Counted from the stretch's first letter, positions 16,074 to 24,598 are shown. The stretch is DNA of 41,824 nucleotides from Natrialba hulunbeirensis JCM 10989 (GCF_000337575.1 NZ_AOIM01000015.1:12969-54792); one strand, 5' to 3'. Numbers and translations are program-made. Notes: generated by a model not told the origin, from the sequence alone.

Positions 16074-16916
16074 CTACGGTTCCAAGGGAACCCCAGACGC
16101 CTCATCCGTCCGCCGATACTCGAACAGCGAGACGATCATCGCGGCGTGCAGCGGCGCGATGAGCGCGCCCGTCAGAAACGTCCCAACGACCGGCACGCTG
16201 GCGAGGACCCAGGCACAGATACCAAGGAGCAAAACCAGTCCGAGCACCGTCCAGCGCTCACCGCGGACCACATCCTCGCTCCAGCGGATCGCAGTCAAGG
16301 GCGACGCGCCAGCAGCGACGAGTCCGGGCGTGGGAAAGAGCAGGACCAGCACGAACAGGATGAGCACCAGCGGAACGATTCCCAGCAATCCCATGTTCTG
16401 GAGGAATTCGACCGAACTGAGCAGCCGATTCCCTAGATCGAGCCCAACGACGAGACCGAAGTACGACGGAAGCGGCCCGAGGTGTGCCTCGCCGTCCAGA
16501 AGCGCAGTGAACGTGAGCACACCCGCGGCGCTAACCGCGAGCAGTGAGATGAGGTAGAGACCGAATCCCCAGACGAGATACGGGAGTTCGAGCCCAGCGA
16601 GCGCCTCGAGCGGGAGCGTCGTCTGCCCGATCGCGGTTGGGTAGCCAGCGTACTCGAGATGGATCGTCGCCTGCTCGAGGTCGCCGTACTCGAGTACCGG
16701 GATCGGGTCGTGGCGCCGCATCGTGTCGATGACTGCGAGGACGAAGCCGGCGAGTGCGAAGGGTATCAAGAGGGCGGGGGTACTGTGGAGTCGGGAACCG
16801 GCGGCCAGGAAGGCGGCCTCGACGGACCAGTTGTGTTGGCGTCGGGCTGTGTCCTTCGAGTCCGGGTCCAGGTCTGGATCCGAATCCGAATCCGAGTCCG
16901 AGTCCGTCTCAGACAC
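16074..16916 (-). CDS. Haloarchaeal polytopic membrane protein of unknown function
   Basis: This protein of 280 residues opens with a low-complexity Ser-Asp run (SDSDSDSDPDLDPDS), encoded by near-perfect 6-base repeats. About six hydrophobic segments follow, including ALLIPFALAGFVLAVIDTM, YLVWGFGLYLISLLAVSAAG, LLGIVPLVLILFVLVLLFP and VLGLVLLLGICAWVLASVPV. The layout resembles DUF-type membrane proteins with a GlpM/Yip-like arrangement, but I cannot name the family. It starts 2 bp after the stop of the PQQ-type propeller gene on the same strand, so the two are probably co-translated and may work together at the membrane. Confidence 0.75.
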   Translation of the reverse strand: MSETDSDSDSDSDPDLDPDSKDTARRQHNWSVEAAFLAAGSRLHSTPALLIPFALAGFVLAVIDTMRRHDPIPVLEYGDLEQATIHLEYAGYPTAIGQTTLPLEALAGLELPYLVWGFGLYLISLLAVSAAGVLTFTALLDGEAHLGPLPSYFGLVVGLDLGNRLLSSVEFLQNMGLLGIVPLVLILFVLVLLFPTPGLVAAGASPLTAIRWSEDVVRGERWTVLGLVLLLGICAWVLASVPVVGTFLTGALIAPLHAAMIVSLFEYRRTDEASGVPLEP

Positions 16917-16918
16917 GA

Positions 16919-18181
16919 TTAGCTCCCCTCCGCAAGCGCCAGCAGTCCCTCGTTGCTGAGGACGTACACCACGCCGTCACCGACAATCGGCTGCGTAAAG
17001 TAGATTGAATCCTCGTACGCCCAGCGCCGTTCGCCGGTGGCGGCGTCGATCGCGACCAGTTCGGCCATCTGGTAGCTGAGGTAGACGACGCCGTCGGCGA
17101 CGATGGGATGCGTATCGGGGCTGTAGTCGGCCGTCCACTCGCGCTCGCCGGTTTCGAGGTCGACCGCGTGCAGTGCCTCCGTGCCGTCCGTGACGAATAC
17201 CGTCCCGTCAGCGACCGCAGCGCTCCCGTCGATGCCGTTCCCGTCGTGGAAGTAGTCCCACACCAGACTGCCGTCGGCGCGGTCGAACAGCGCGACGCCG
17301 TTTCGGTCGGGAACCACAATTCCCGCATCCGTCACCGTTGGTGCCTGAAACTCGCGGTACTGGAGGGCGCTTTCCTCGCGGGGAGCTGGGCGGGCCTGCC
17401 AGCGAGTCGCTCCCGTCTCCGCGTCGAAGGCGACGAGATCACCGGGGGTACTCGAAACGTAGACGGTGCCGTCGGAGACGGCGGGTTGGTTCGTCCCGCT
17501 CGATAGTTCCTGACCGACGACCCGCTCCCATCGCTGCTGGCCGCTACTCGCGTCTAGCGCGATAACTCGGTCGGTTGCGGGGGTGATTGCATACACAATC
17601 CCGTCCACAGCGACAGGGGAAGGTTCGCGTGCCGGTGAACCGGACCAGTTGCTGGTATTCTGGCCGGGCGCATGCCAGCGCTCGGTGCCGATGGGGCGTC
17701 CGAGCAGTTCGTAGCCGCCGCTGGCGTTCAGGCCGTAGACACCCGTTCGGCTGTAGACGGCGAGCGTGTCGCTTCGGTAGGCCGTCGCCTCGGCGCGGGC
17801 CGGCGTCGACCAATACGATCCCGACCGCTCGAATTGGATCTCACCGGTGTCGCGGTCGAAGGCAACCAGGGAGTCACGGCCAACGCCGTACAGGGTGTCA
17901 CCGACGAGTATCGGTGCCGTCATCCCGTGCATCGAAGCGTCCGTATCCTGTTGCCATACGAGTTCGGGGGTCGATTTCGGACCTGATGCGTCAGGGTTGT
18001 AGGCCGTTCCGGCGGGGTCGTATCGCGCCAGGGGCCACTCGATTCGATCAGCGCGGTCGGCGTCCACCTCACCGCCGGCGAGTATCGTGTTCGTTCCGGC
18101 CAGCGCCGCGGCCGTCGCAGTAGTGCCGACGGCACCGGCAATTCCGGCAGCGCCGACGAGGAGGTGTCGTCTGGAGGGCAT
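16919..18181 (-). CDS. Tat-exported PQQ-like beta-propeller protein (BamB-like repeats)
   Basis: This 420-residue exported protein starts MPSRRHLLVGAAGIAGAVG, a twin-arginine signal. A lipobox Cys is not evident, so it may be released or held by its signal. Repeated blades contain the pattern VYAI/VAFD...TGE...W, for example VAFDRDTGEIQFERSGSYW, VIALDASSGQQRWERVVG, VAFDAETGATRWQARPA, LHAVDLETGEREWTADYS and VAIDAATGERRWAYED. This is the PQQ_2 type propeller shared by BamB and quinoprotein dehydrogenases. No PQQ ligands or dehydrogenase motifs can be identified, so a scaffold role is more likely. It is the first gene of a two-gene unit with the downstream membrane protein. Confidence 0.88.
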   Translation of the reverse strand: MPSRRHLLVGAAGIAGAVGTTATAAALAGTNTILAGGEVDADRADRIEWPLARYDPAGTAYNPDASGPKSTPELVWQQDTDASMHGMTAPILVGDTLYGVGRDSLVAFDRDTGEIQFERSGSYWSTPARAEATAYRSDTLAVYSRTGVYGLNASGGYELLGRPIGTERWHAPGQNTSNWSGSPAREPSPVAVDGIVYAITPATDRVIALDASSGQQRWERVVGQELSSGTNQPAVSDGTVYVSSTPGDLVAFDAETGATRWQARPAPREESALQYREFQAPTVTDAGIVVPDRNGVALFDRADGSLVWDYFHDGNGIDGSAAVADGTVFVTDGTEALHAVDLETGEREWTADYSPDTHPIVADGVVYLSYQMAELVAIDAATGERRWAYEDSIYFTQPIVGDGVVYVLSNEGLLALAEGS

Positions 18182-18395
18182 CTGTCCGGCAGTTTAGTCA
18201 GACAAATACTATGTCTTTTCGTTAGTCGAGAGCGGCGGTTATACCCGCGTCGAATCGGTACACAACGGACAACGCTTGACGGACCACTGGACTGGCGACG
18301 TGCTGTTCGGATCGTGGCGATTCCCCGGCAGCCACTAAGCGCTTCGAAATCCTTTTAGGCGCTACACGGGGATAGTAGGGTAACTGAGTGATATC
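18182..18395. promoter_or_regulatory. Divergent promoter region between the propeller gene and rps24e
   Basis: This 214-bp gap separates divergent genes. The element CCTTTTAGGC at 18351-18360 is about 40 nt before the rps24e ATG, predicting a short leader of some 15 nt. The AT-rich ATACTATGTCTTTTC near 18206-18220 may serve the propeller gene in the other direction. Confidence 0.4.
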
Positions 18396-18716
18396 ATGGA
18401 CGTCGACATCATCTCCGAATCGGAGAACCCCATGTTGCACCGGACGGACGTCACGTTCGAACTAACCCACGAGGACGCCACCCCGGAGCGACTCCAGGTG
18501 CGTGACAGCCTCGCAGCGAAGCTAAACAAGGACGCCGACGAGGTCGTCATCCGCAAACTCGAGACGAAGTTCGGGATGCGAAAGACCGTCGGCGAGGCCA
18601 AGGTCTACGAGAGCGCAGACCACGCCCGCGACGTCGAGCAGGACCACATGCTCGAGCGAAACAAGATCGGCGTCGACGACGAGGCCGAGGCAGAAGCCGA
18701 CGCGGAGGAAGCATAA
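18396..18716 (+). CDS. rps24e: 30S ribosomal protein S24e
   Basis: S24e is an archaeal/eukaryotic small-subunit protein of 106 residues here. The conserved core is visible: NPMLHRTDVTFELTHEDATP, then RDSLAAKLNKDADEVVIRKL and ETKFGMRKTVGEAKVYES. The C-terminus ends in an acidic Asp/Glu/Ala tail typical of halophiles. Its stop codon is followed immediately by the rps27ae ATG (TAAATG), so the two genes are translated from one message. The same order with kae1-bud32 is conserved across haloarchaea. Confidence 0.98.
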   Translation: MDVDIISESENPMLHRTDVTFELTHEDATPERLQVRDSLAAKLNKDADEVVIRKLETKFGMRKTVGEAKVYESADHARDVEQDHMLERNKIGVDDEAEAEADAEEA

Positions 18717-18851
18717 ATGGCGCGCTACGAACTCTACGGCGACGACGGCACCACCGAAGGCGACCAGTGCCCTCGCTGTGGCGACGTCTTCCTCGCCGAC
18801 CACGGCGACCGCAAGCACTGTGGCAAGTGCGGCTACACCGAGTGGGAGTAA
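18717..18851 (+). CDS. rps27ae: 30S ribosomal protein S27ae
   Basis: This 44-residue zinc-ribbon ribosomal protein runs from [13 protein letters not shown] to CGYTEWE. The four zinc ligands are two CxxC pairs, CPRC and CGKC. Archaeal S27ae lacks the ubiquitin fusion found in eukaryotes, so this short length is normal. The ATG directly abuts the rps24e stop codon. The kae1-bud32 GTG begins 19 bp after its stop. Confidence 0.97.
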   Translation: MARYELYGDDGTTEGDQCPRCGDVFLADHGDRKHCGKCGYTEWE

Positions 18852-18870
18852 CGACGCCCACCGCTGAGTC

Positions 18871-20544
18871 GTGACCACAAGTTCAGCCACACGAACACGC
18901 GTGCTCGGCATCGAAGGCACCGCCTGGGCCGCCAGCGCGGCCGTCTTCGACACCGAGACCGACGACGTTTTTATCGAGACCGACGCCTACGAGCCAGACA
19001 GCGGCGGCATTCACCCCCGCGAGGCCGCAGAACACATGCACGACGCCATCCCGCGCGTCGTCGAGACGGCACTCGCACACGCCCGTGAAACGTTCGACGG
19101 GCCCGACACAGAGCCGCCCGTAGACGCCGTCGCCTTCTCGCGCGGCCCCGGCCTCGGTCCGTGCCTGCGCACAGTCGGCACGGCAGCGCGGGCGCTCGCC
19201 CAGTCGCTCGACGTGCCGCTTATCGGCGTGAATCACATGGTGGCTCACCTCGAGATCGGCCGCCACACGGCTGACTTCGACTCGCCGGTCTGTCTGAACG
19301 CGAGCGGGGCGAACGCACACCTGCTCGCCTACCGCAACGGCCGCTACCGTGTGCTCGGCGAGACGATGGACACCGGCGTCGGCAACGCCATCGACAAGTT
19401 CACCCGCCACGTCGGTTGGTCCCATCCCGGCGGGCCGAAGGTCGAGGAGGCCGCGAAAGACGGCGAACTCATCGACCTGCCCTACGTGGTGAAGGGGATG
19501 GATTTCTCCTTCTCGGGGAGTATGAGCGCCGCGAAGCAGCGCTACGACGACGGTGTCCCCGTCGAGGATATCTGCTACTCGCTGCAGGAGACCATCTTCG
19601 CCATGCTGACGGAAGTCGCCGAGCGCGCACTCTCGCTGACCGGCAGCGACGAACTCGTCCTCGGCGGCGGCGTCGGACAGAACGCCCGCCTGCGCGAGAT
19701 GCTCGCGGACATGTGCGAGCAGCGCGGGGCGGACTTTCACGCACCCGAGCCGCGATTCCTGCGCGACAACGCGGGCATGATCGCCGTCCTCGGCGCAAAG
19801 ATGTACGAGGCCGGCGAGACGCTCGCCATCGAAGACTCGCGCGTCGATCCGAACTTCCGGCCGGATCAGGTGCCCGTCACCTGGCGAACGGACGAACCGG
19901 AACTCGCGGTCGGCCGCGGTGGAGTCGGCTCAGGCGAGGAAACGGGGCAGGTTCAGGGTGCCGAAGCCGTCGTTGACCTCGACCCCACCGCAGACTGCGT
20001 CACCAAACGCCGACGGCCCAAAGCCTACCGCCACCCCGACCTCGACGAACGCCTCCGCACGGAGCGGACTCGCCTCGAAGCCCGCCTGACGAACCTCGCC
20101 CGCCGCGAGGGCGTCCCCACCCCCGTGCTCTCGGACATCGATCCGCAGGAGTCAGTACTCGAGTTCGCCTTCGTTGGCGACTGCGATCTGCGCGCGGTTC
20201 TCGACGACGAGGCGGGGACGACACACGTCCGAGACGTGGGTCGCCACCTCGCTCGACTTCACCGGGCTGGCATCGTTCACGGGGATCCGACGACGCGAAA
20301 CGTGAGAATCGCTGCGGACCGCACCTACCTCATCGACTTTGGCCTCGGCTACCACACCGACCACGTCGAGGACTACGCGATGGACCTGCACGTCTTCGAC
20401 CAGAGTCTCGTCGGGACCGCGAACGACCCCGAGCCGCTCCGCGAAGCGGTCCGTGAGGGGTATCGCGAGGTCGGCGAGGAGCGGGTACTCGAGCGACTGC
20501 TCGATGTCGAAGGGCGCGGCCGGTACGTCGGCGGCGAGAGCTAA
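18871..20544 (+). CDS. kae1-bud32: Kae1-Bud32 fusion: tRNA N6-threonylcarbamoyladenosine synthase and KEOPS kinase/ATPase
   Basis: This bifunctional KEOPS subunit of 557 residues forms t6A at position 37 of ANN-decoding tRNAs. The N-terminal Kae1 domain (about 1-335) has metal-binding His 122 and His 126 (NHMVAHLEIGRH) and GRYRVLGETMDTGVGNAIDK. Its C-terminal ATPase part reads LVLGGGVGQNARLREML. A Gly/Glu-rich linker leads to the Bud32 domain (about 355-557), with KRRRPKAYRHPDLDERL, catalytic HGD (470-472) and the metal-binding IDFG (488-491). The start is GTG at 18871, 19 bp after rps27ae. This fusion and gene order are standard in Euryarchaeota. The other KEOPS members are not here. Confidence 0.97.
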   Translation: MTTSSATRTRVLGIEGTAWAASAAVFDTETDDVFIETDAYEPDSGGIHPREAAEHMHDAIPRVVETALAHARETFDGPDTEPPVDAVAFSRGPGLGPCLRTVGTAARALAQSLDVPLIGVNHMVAHLEIGRHTADFDSPVCLNASGANAHLLAYRNGRYRVLGETMDTGVGNAIDKFTRHVGWSHPGGPKVEEAAKDGELIDLPYVVKGMDFSFSGSMSAAKQRYDDGVPVEDICYSLQETIFAMLTEVAERALSLTGSDELVLGGGVGQNARLREMLADMCEQRGADFHAPEPRFLRDNAGMIAVLGAKMYEAGETLAIEDSRVDPNFRPDQVPVTWRTDEPELAVGRGGVGSGEETGQVQGAEAVVDLDPTADCVTKRRRPKAYRHPDLDERLRTERTRLEARLTNLARREGVPTPVLSDIDPQESVLEFAFVGDCDLRAVLDDEAGTTHVRDVGRHLARLHRAGIVHGDPTTRNVRIAADRTYLIDFGLGYHTDHVEDYAMDLHVFDQSLVGTANDPEPLREAVREGYREVGEERVLERLLDVEGRGRYVGGES

Positions 20545-20673
20545 CGGCCGTTTACGATCTCAGCGAGGACCGAGGGCCGAGGGCCGGTTCACGGCTGCGT
20601 TCGGTTAGCCCCAGTCGGCTCATCGGGTGCCGAGACCCAGACACTCTTGTCCCGACGCGAACAGTCACGACCA

Positions 20674-21357
20674 ATGGAGACGAGTACGAGTACCGAGACA
20701 CGCAGCGACACCGACGCGACTGACGACACAGCGCCCACCGTCCTCCTCACCGGCTACGAACCCTTCGGCGATTTCGAAACCAACCCCGCCCGCCAGCTTG
20801 CCGCGCGCCTCGACGGCACCGCCCTCGGCACCCACACCGTCGTCGGCCGCGAACTGCCCGTCGTGTTCGATCAGGCCGCGGACGTACTCGAGTCCGCTAT
20901 CGACGAGCACGACCCAGACATCATCTGCGCGCTCGGGTTGGCCGGCGGTCGGAACACGCTCTCGCTCGAGCGCGTTGGGATCAACCTCCGGGATACGGGC
21001 GCCTCCGGCATTCCGGACAACGACGACCGACAACCTGTCGACGAGTGCGTCGTCGCGAATGGGCCGGACGCCTACTTCACGACGCTGCCGGTGCGGGAGA
21101 TGAAAGAAGCAATGCAGGACGCCGGCGTGCCGACGACGCTCTCGACGGACGCCGGAACGCACTGCTGTAACAACCTGCTGTACGCCGCGCGCCACCTCGT
21201 GGAGACCGGTGTCGTCGACGACTGCGACGTGGGGTTCGTCCACGTCCCGTTCTCACATGTGCAGGCAGCGGCACGCGACGAGGGTGAGCCGAGTATGGCA
21301 CTCGAGACGATGCAGGAGGGGCTGCTGGTGGGACTGGAATCGGCGTGTTCTCGGTGA
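20674..21357 (+). CDS. pcp: Pyroglutamyl-peptidase I
   Basis: This cysteine peptidase (family C15) removes N-terminal pyroglutamate from peptides in the cytoplasm. It has 227 residues, near the usual 210-220 with an added Thr/Asp-rich N-terminus. The fold opens with VLLTGYEPFGDFETNPA. The catalytic residues are Glu 99 (SLERVGINLRD), Cys 165 (GTHCCNN, where most homologues have GTYVCN) and His 190 (FVHVPF). The extra Cys 164 beside the nucleophile is unusual. ATG 20674 is taken over an upstream TTG. It follows kae1-bud32 by 129 bp on the same strand. Confidence 0.93.
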   Translation: METSTSTETRSDTDATDDTAPTVLLTGYEPFGDFETNPARQLAARLDGTALGTHTVVGRELPVVFDQAADVLESAIDEHDPDIICALGLAGGRNTLSLERVGINLRDTGASGIPDNDDRQPVDECVVANGPDAYFTTLPVREMKEAMQDAGVPTTLSTDAGTHCCNNLLYAARHLVETGVVDDCDVGFVHVPFSHVQAAARDEGEPSMALETMQEGLLVGLESACSR

Positions 21358-21476
21358 CAGCCTGTTGGCGGAGGACGTGCCGAATTCGGCGAACGAGTCG
21401 AAAACCGAGAGTGACCAATTTCCACAGACGAGACGGGCACACAATACTCTTAATGGGGAAGACCGTACTGTCCCGT

Positions 21477-21761
21477 ATGGCAGATAAACCGACCTCCGGT
21501 GAGATTCTTGGCGTCCCGTACAACTTCGAACGACCGAGCTTCGGCCGCATGCTCTCGTCGTACTGGCAGCCCGGCGAGGGGATGCTCGTCGAGAAGCCCT
21601 TCGGCGTCGGCTACACGCTGAACCTCGCCAACTGGCGGTCGTGGGTCGTTGTCGCGGTCGCTGGCGCACTCCTCTGGCAACAAGAGCAGGGTTCCTCGGC
21701 GGACACCGAGGAGGCACAGGACGAACCCGTCGAAGTAATCGTCGACGACGACGAGAACTGA
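21477..21761 (+). CDS. DUF5808-like small membrane protein
   Basis: This 94-residue protein starts MADKPTSGEILGVPYNFERP and contains EGMLVEKPFGVGYTLNLAN, which matches the short motif of DUF5808 proteins (F-V-x-K-R-x-G-x-G-x-T-x-N). One membrane segment follows (SWVVVAVAGALLWQQEQ), then an acidic tail. A TATA-like CTTAA at about 21449-21453 is 26 nt before the ATG, supporting a leaderless start at 21477. The family has no known function. Confidence 0.8.
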   Translation: MADKPTSGEILGVPYNFERPSFGRMLSSYWQPGEGMLVEKPFGVGYTLNLANWRSWVVVAVAGALLWQQEQGSSADTEEAQDEPVEVIVDDDEN

Positions 21762-21943
21762 CGCGCGAGACGACTGTTTTCCTGATACCCAGTACCCCGA
21801 CCACATCCAAACGCGCCTGTCTATTTGGACGTGCATTCTTCCCATGGAAGACGATGGCGGCGGCGCACTACAGGTCGGTTCGAATACCGCTTCCGCGGGC
21901 AGCAACCGACGGCTATATTCCCGCGGCGGCCGCCGCCTCGAAC

Positions 21944-22489
21944 ATGGCTATCCGCTTCGTCACCGGTAACGACGGCAAGGCACGCGAGGCGCGGACCTAC
22001 CTCGACGGCATCGAAGCCGTCGAGCAGGTTCCCTACGACTACACCGAAATCCAGAGCGACTCACTCGAGGAAATCGCACTCCGCGGGGCCGAGGAGGCAC
22101 ACGCGGAACTCGAGGGCGGGGACCCAATTCTGGTCGGCGACACCGGCCTGTTCGTCGACGCGCTCGGCGGTTTCCCGGGGCCGTACTCGGCGTACGTCGA
22201 GGACACCGTCGGCGTCGAGCGTCTCTGGCGACTCGTCGAACCGGAGGACAATCACAGAGCCCGATTCAAGACAGTACTCGGCTTCACGGACGGCGAGCGG
22301 ACAGAAACCTTCGAGGGGACGCTCGCGGGGACCATCGTCTCGCCGCGGGGCGACGACGGCTTCGGCTACGACCCGATCTTCGAGTTCAACGGGCAGACGC
22401 TGGCCGAGATGGATGTCGAGGAGAAGAACGCGATTTCCCACCGCGGGCGGGCGCTGGCGACGTTCTCAGACTGGTACGCAGACCAGTAA
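21944..22489 (+). CDS. rdgB: XTP/dITP diphosphatase, Ham1/RdgB family
   Basis: This nucleotide-pool cleaning enzyme hydrolyses ITP, dITP and XTP to monophosphates, preventing deaminated bases from entering DNA or RNA. It has 181 residues, typical of archaeal Ham1. Signature motifs are FVTGNDGKAREA at the N-terminus, VGDTGLFVDALGGFPGPYSA in the centre, GDDGFGYDPIFEF and the C-terminal KNAISHRGRAL. Nucleotide-binding Lys and the metal-binding Glu/Asp region (ALRGAEEAHAE) are present. A TATA-like CTATATT at about 21912-21918 is some 29 nt before the ATG. Confidence 0.97.
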   Translation: MAIRFVTGNDGKAREARTYLDGIEAVEQVPYDYTEIQSDSLEEIALRGAEEAHAELEGGDPILVGDTGLFVDALGGFPGPYSAYVEDTVGVERLWRLVEPEDNHRARFKTVLGFTDGERTETFEGTLAGTIVSPRGDDGFGYDPIFEFNGQTLAEMDVEEKNAISHRGRALATFSDWYADQ

Positions 22490-22521
22490 CGCACGCGGAG
22501 ACAGGCGACCACCGTATTTGA

Positions 22522-23016
22522 CTACTCGCGAGGGTCACAGTTCGGGCCCGGATACGACCCGTCTTCAACCGCGGGATACAGCTTTTCAGGGTCGAATACC
22601 GCCGCGAACGCGTCCGGCGTGCGCACACTGATCGAGAGCCGCGGCTGCATCGAGAGCCCCGCCTTCGCGGAGTTCAGCCGCTCGTCGTAGGAGAGCAAAT
22701 GCGCCGCCTCGCCGCGGTAGGCCGAGGCCAGCGCCGGATGGTCGTCGTCTGGGTGGTCGACCGCGACGCGATCGGACTCGAGTCGGTCTCGATGCGCGGC
22801 CGCCAGATCGGAGTCTGCGAGGTCGGCGACGAGGGCCTCGGTCGCCGCGAGGAGGTGGTCGCTGGCGACGAGGTCAATCCAGGAGTGACTGCGGACCAGG
22901 TCCAGCGCCCGACGAGCGTCGCCATCGACGAACAGGTCGGCCGCGAGGACGGACGAATCCGCGACGACGCGGGCCGGATCGGGGTGGTCTGTGTCCCCTC
23001 GGGATCCGTTAGCCAT
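22522..23016 (-). CDS. PIN-domain protein, VapC-like ribonuclease fold
   Basis: This 164-residue protein has PIN-domain acidic residues at the expected places: Asp 20 (RVVADSSVLAAD), Glu 60 (LLAATEALVADL), an Asp cluster at 90-92 (HPDDDHPALA) and Asp 111 (HLLSYDERL). These would hold metal in an RNA-cleaving active site. A C-terminal extension (AFAAVFDPEKLYPAVEDG) goes beyond a minimal VapC. The ATG at 23016 overlaps the stop of the 41-residue gene by 8 bases (ATGGCTAA), so the two are translationally coupled. It could be a toxin of a type II pair or a conserved haloarchaeal PIN protein (I recall DUF7384) with another role. Confidence 0.8.
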   Translation of the reverse strand: MANGSRGDTDHPDPARVVADSSVLAADLFVDGDARRALDLVRSHSWIDLVASDHLLAATEALVADLADSDLAAAHRDRLESDRVAVDHPDDDHPALASAYRGEAAHLLSYDERLNSAKAGLSMQPRLSISVRTPDAFAAVFDPEKLYPAVEDGSYPGPNCDPRE

Positions 23017-23134
23017 CGGTCTCACCCGACGCCGACTCGTCGTCGGTCAGTTCCGCAGCAATCGAACGGATTTCTTCGAGTGTGATGTCAGTGGATTCCG
23101 CGCGGTCGAAGAGGTCGCCCCAGGTGGCTGCCAT
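23009..23134 (-). CDS. 41-residue protein upstream of the PIN gene, possible antitoxin
   Basis: This very short gene encodes MAATWGDLFDRAESTDITLE followed by EIRSIAAELTDDESASGETD and Gly. It looks like one or two amphipathic helices with an acidic tail. It precedes the PIN gene and overlaps its ATG by 8 bases. Gene order and overlap are like small-antitoxin/PIN pairs, but no DNA-binding domain can be recognised. Acidic helical peptides are able to wrap PIN toxins, which makes an antitoxin role reasonable as inference only. Confidence 0.7.
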   Translation of the reverse strand: MAATWGDLFDRAESTDITLEEIRSIAAELTDDESASGETDG

Positions 23135-23223
23135 TGGTCGAAATTCGAGACAGGGAAAGAAAAGCCACCCGGAGATCGGAGTCCGGAACCGCGAACGTTA
23201 GGGTCGAGGCTGCCACCTCGCTA

Positions 23224-24327
23224 TCACTCGGAGAGTAGCCAGAACACGACCGCACCGAGGACGAACGCGACACCGACGTTGACGACGAGGCCAACAACGC
23301 CGACGCCGGCGACGAGGGCGAGCGCGCGGCGATCCGTGAACGGAATCGGATCGAACGCCGCTCGGCCGAGTTCGATGGCGACGACGACCAGTAGGACCCC
23401 GAGCAGGGCCATCGGAAATGCGGCCAGCAGCGCGCCAGTTGCGATGAGTGCGAGGGCGATGTAGCCCACACCGAGCAGCACGTTCGCACCCGCAGTCCGC
23501 GCACCGAAGGCGTACTTGCCCGCGAGGCCGCCGCTACCGTGGCACATCGGCACGCCGCCGGCAGGAATTGCTGCGAGGCAGGTGACGCCCATGCTCTGAG
23601 AGAGCCTGTCGGCCGACACGTCGCGGTCGTAGAGATCACCACAGAGCAGCGCAGTCGCGATGGCCGCGTTGCCGATCGTCATCCCGAGCTGCGCGACGGT
23701 GCCCTCGAGTGCCGCGCCAGAAATCGTCGGCGAGCCAGCGGGGAAGAGCGCGAGTTCGGGGAGCCGCGGGGCGGGGACGCCAGCTGCGAGCACTGCGGCG
23801 ACGCCACCGAGTGCGAGCACGACGAGGACGCTCGACTGGCGGTAGCCGAGGAGTGCGAGCAGGCAGACGAGCGCGAGACCGGCGACGGCAATACCGGGCG
23901 CGCCGAGCGAGAGGTCGACCGCGGCCTCGAGTAGCAGGAGTGCGACCGCGAACTGCACACCGCGGATAACGGGTTCGCCGACGACGCGCTGGAGGTGTCC
24001 GACGAGGCCGAACGAGCCCACGACCAGCAGGACGCCGCCGGCGAGCAGCCCGGCCGCCGCGAGTTCGGGATAGGAAAGCGAGCCGACGATCGCCAGGCCG
24101 ACGAGGGCCTTCATCGGCTCGACGGACAGCGGCATCCCGTAGTACAGCCCCCAGACGATCTGGAAGACGCCGAAGCCGACGAGCACGTGTGCAAGCGAGA
24201 CACTCGTCGTCGCAGCGAGCGCGACGAGCAGCGGCAGAACAGTAACCGAATCCCCTAGCGCACCCGTGAGTTCACTGGCCGAGAACTCGAGTTCGGTCTG
24301 TTCGTCGCTCCGGAACGAGTACGCCAT
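23224..24327 (-). CDS. MOT1-family molybdate/sulfate transporter
   Basis: This integral membrane transporter of 367 residues has about ten helices. Family-defining sequences are GALGDSVTVLPLLVALA in helix 1, GLYYGMPLSVEPMKALV near residue 65 and PAGGVPMCHGSGGLAGKYAF near residue 255, the last two being the hallmark of MOT1-type (SLC26-related) proteins. Substrate is molybdate or sulfate; the sequence cannot decide. The start MAYSFRSDEQTELEF gives a short acidic cytoplasmic leader. It is divergent from a HypE/PurM-like gene across a 271-bp gap. Confidence 0.9.
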   Translation of the reverse strand: MAYSFRSDEQTELEFSASELTGALGDSVTVLPLLVALAATTSVSLAHVLVGFGVFQIVWGLYYGMPLSVEPMKALVGLAIVGSLSYPELAAAGLLAGGVLLVVGSFGLVGHLQRVVGEPVIRGVQFAVALLLLEAAVDLSLGAPGIAVAGLALVCLLALLGYRQSSVLVVLALGGVAAVLAAGVPAPRLPELALFPAGSPTISGAALEGTVAQLGMTIGNAAIATALLCGDLYDRDVSADRLSQSMGVTCLAAIPAGGVPMCHGSGGLAGKYAFGARTAGANVLLGVGYIALALIATGALLAAFPMALLGVLLVVVAIELGRAAFDPIPFTDRRALALVAGVGVVGLVVNVGVAFVLGAVVFWLLSE

Positions 24328-24428
24328 TCGGTGGTGCTTTGCCGGGCAGCGGTTTCACTGTTTTCAGAAATCGAGTATGGTTGCGTCAGCGGTCGTCTAA
24401 AACCAGAATCAGTTACGGTCCGGAATGC

Positions 24429-24572
24429 GTGCTGGCACCGCAGGTCGTCCTCACCGGCACTGTCCGCGAGCGGGGACTCGAGTACCACCGGACGGCCACG
24501 CAGTGCCACGTGTTCCAGTCTATCCAGGCAAACGAGCCAGCGGCTGTTACCGACTGCGGATCAGCAGCCTGA
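24429..24572 (+). CDS. Possible 47-residue small protein in the divergent gap (GTG start)
   Basis: A GTG-started frame gives MLAPQVVLTGTVRERGLEYH through to TDCGSAA. The sequence is protein-like, with a strand-rich start and two Cys (TQCHVF, TDCGS), unlike the arginine-rich shadow frames around it. Third-position GC is, however, lower than in the neighbours. It lies just before the HypE-like gene on the same strand. I know no homologue, so this is tentative. Confidence 0.25.
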   Translation: MLAPQVVLTGTVRERGLEYHRTATQCHVFQSIQANEPAAVTDCGSAA

Positions 24573-24598
24573 AGAGCGGCCGCTGGGAGCGTGTTCGT

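Noticed and set aside
21844-21969. 41-codon ORF overlapping the rdgB start, as a third leader ORF
   Set aside because: Its end overlaps rdgB coding sequence by about 25 bases, it starts upstream of the TATA-like box at about 21912, and its tail is Arg-rich, so it does not fit the uvrA/kdgK pattern.
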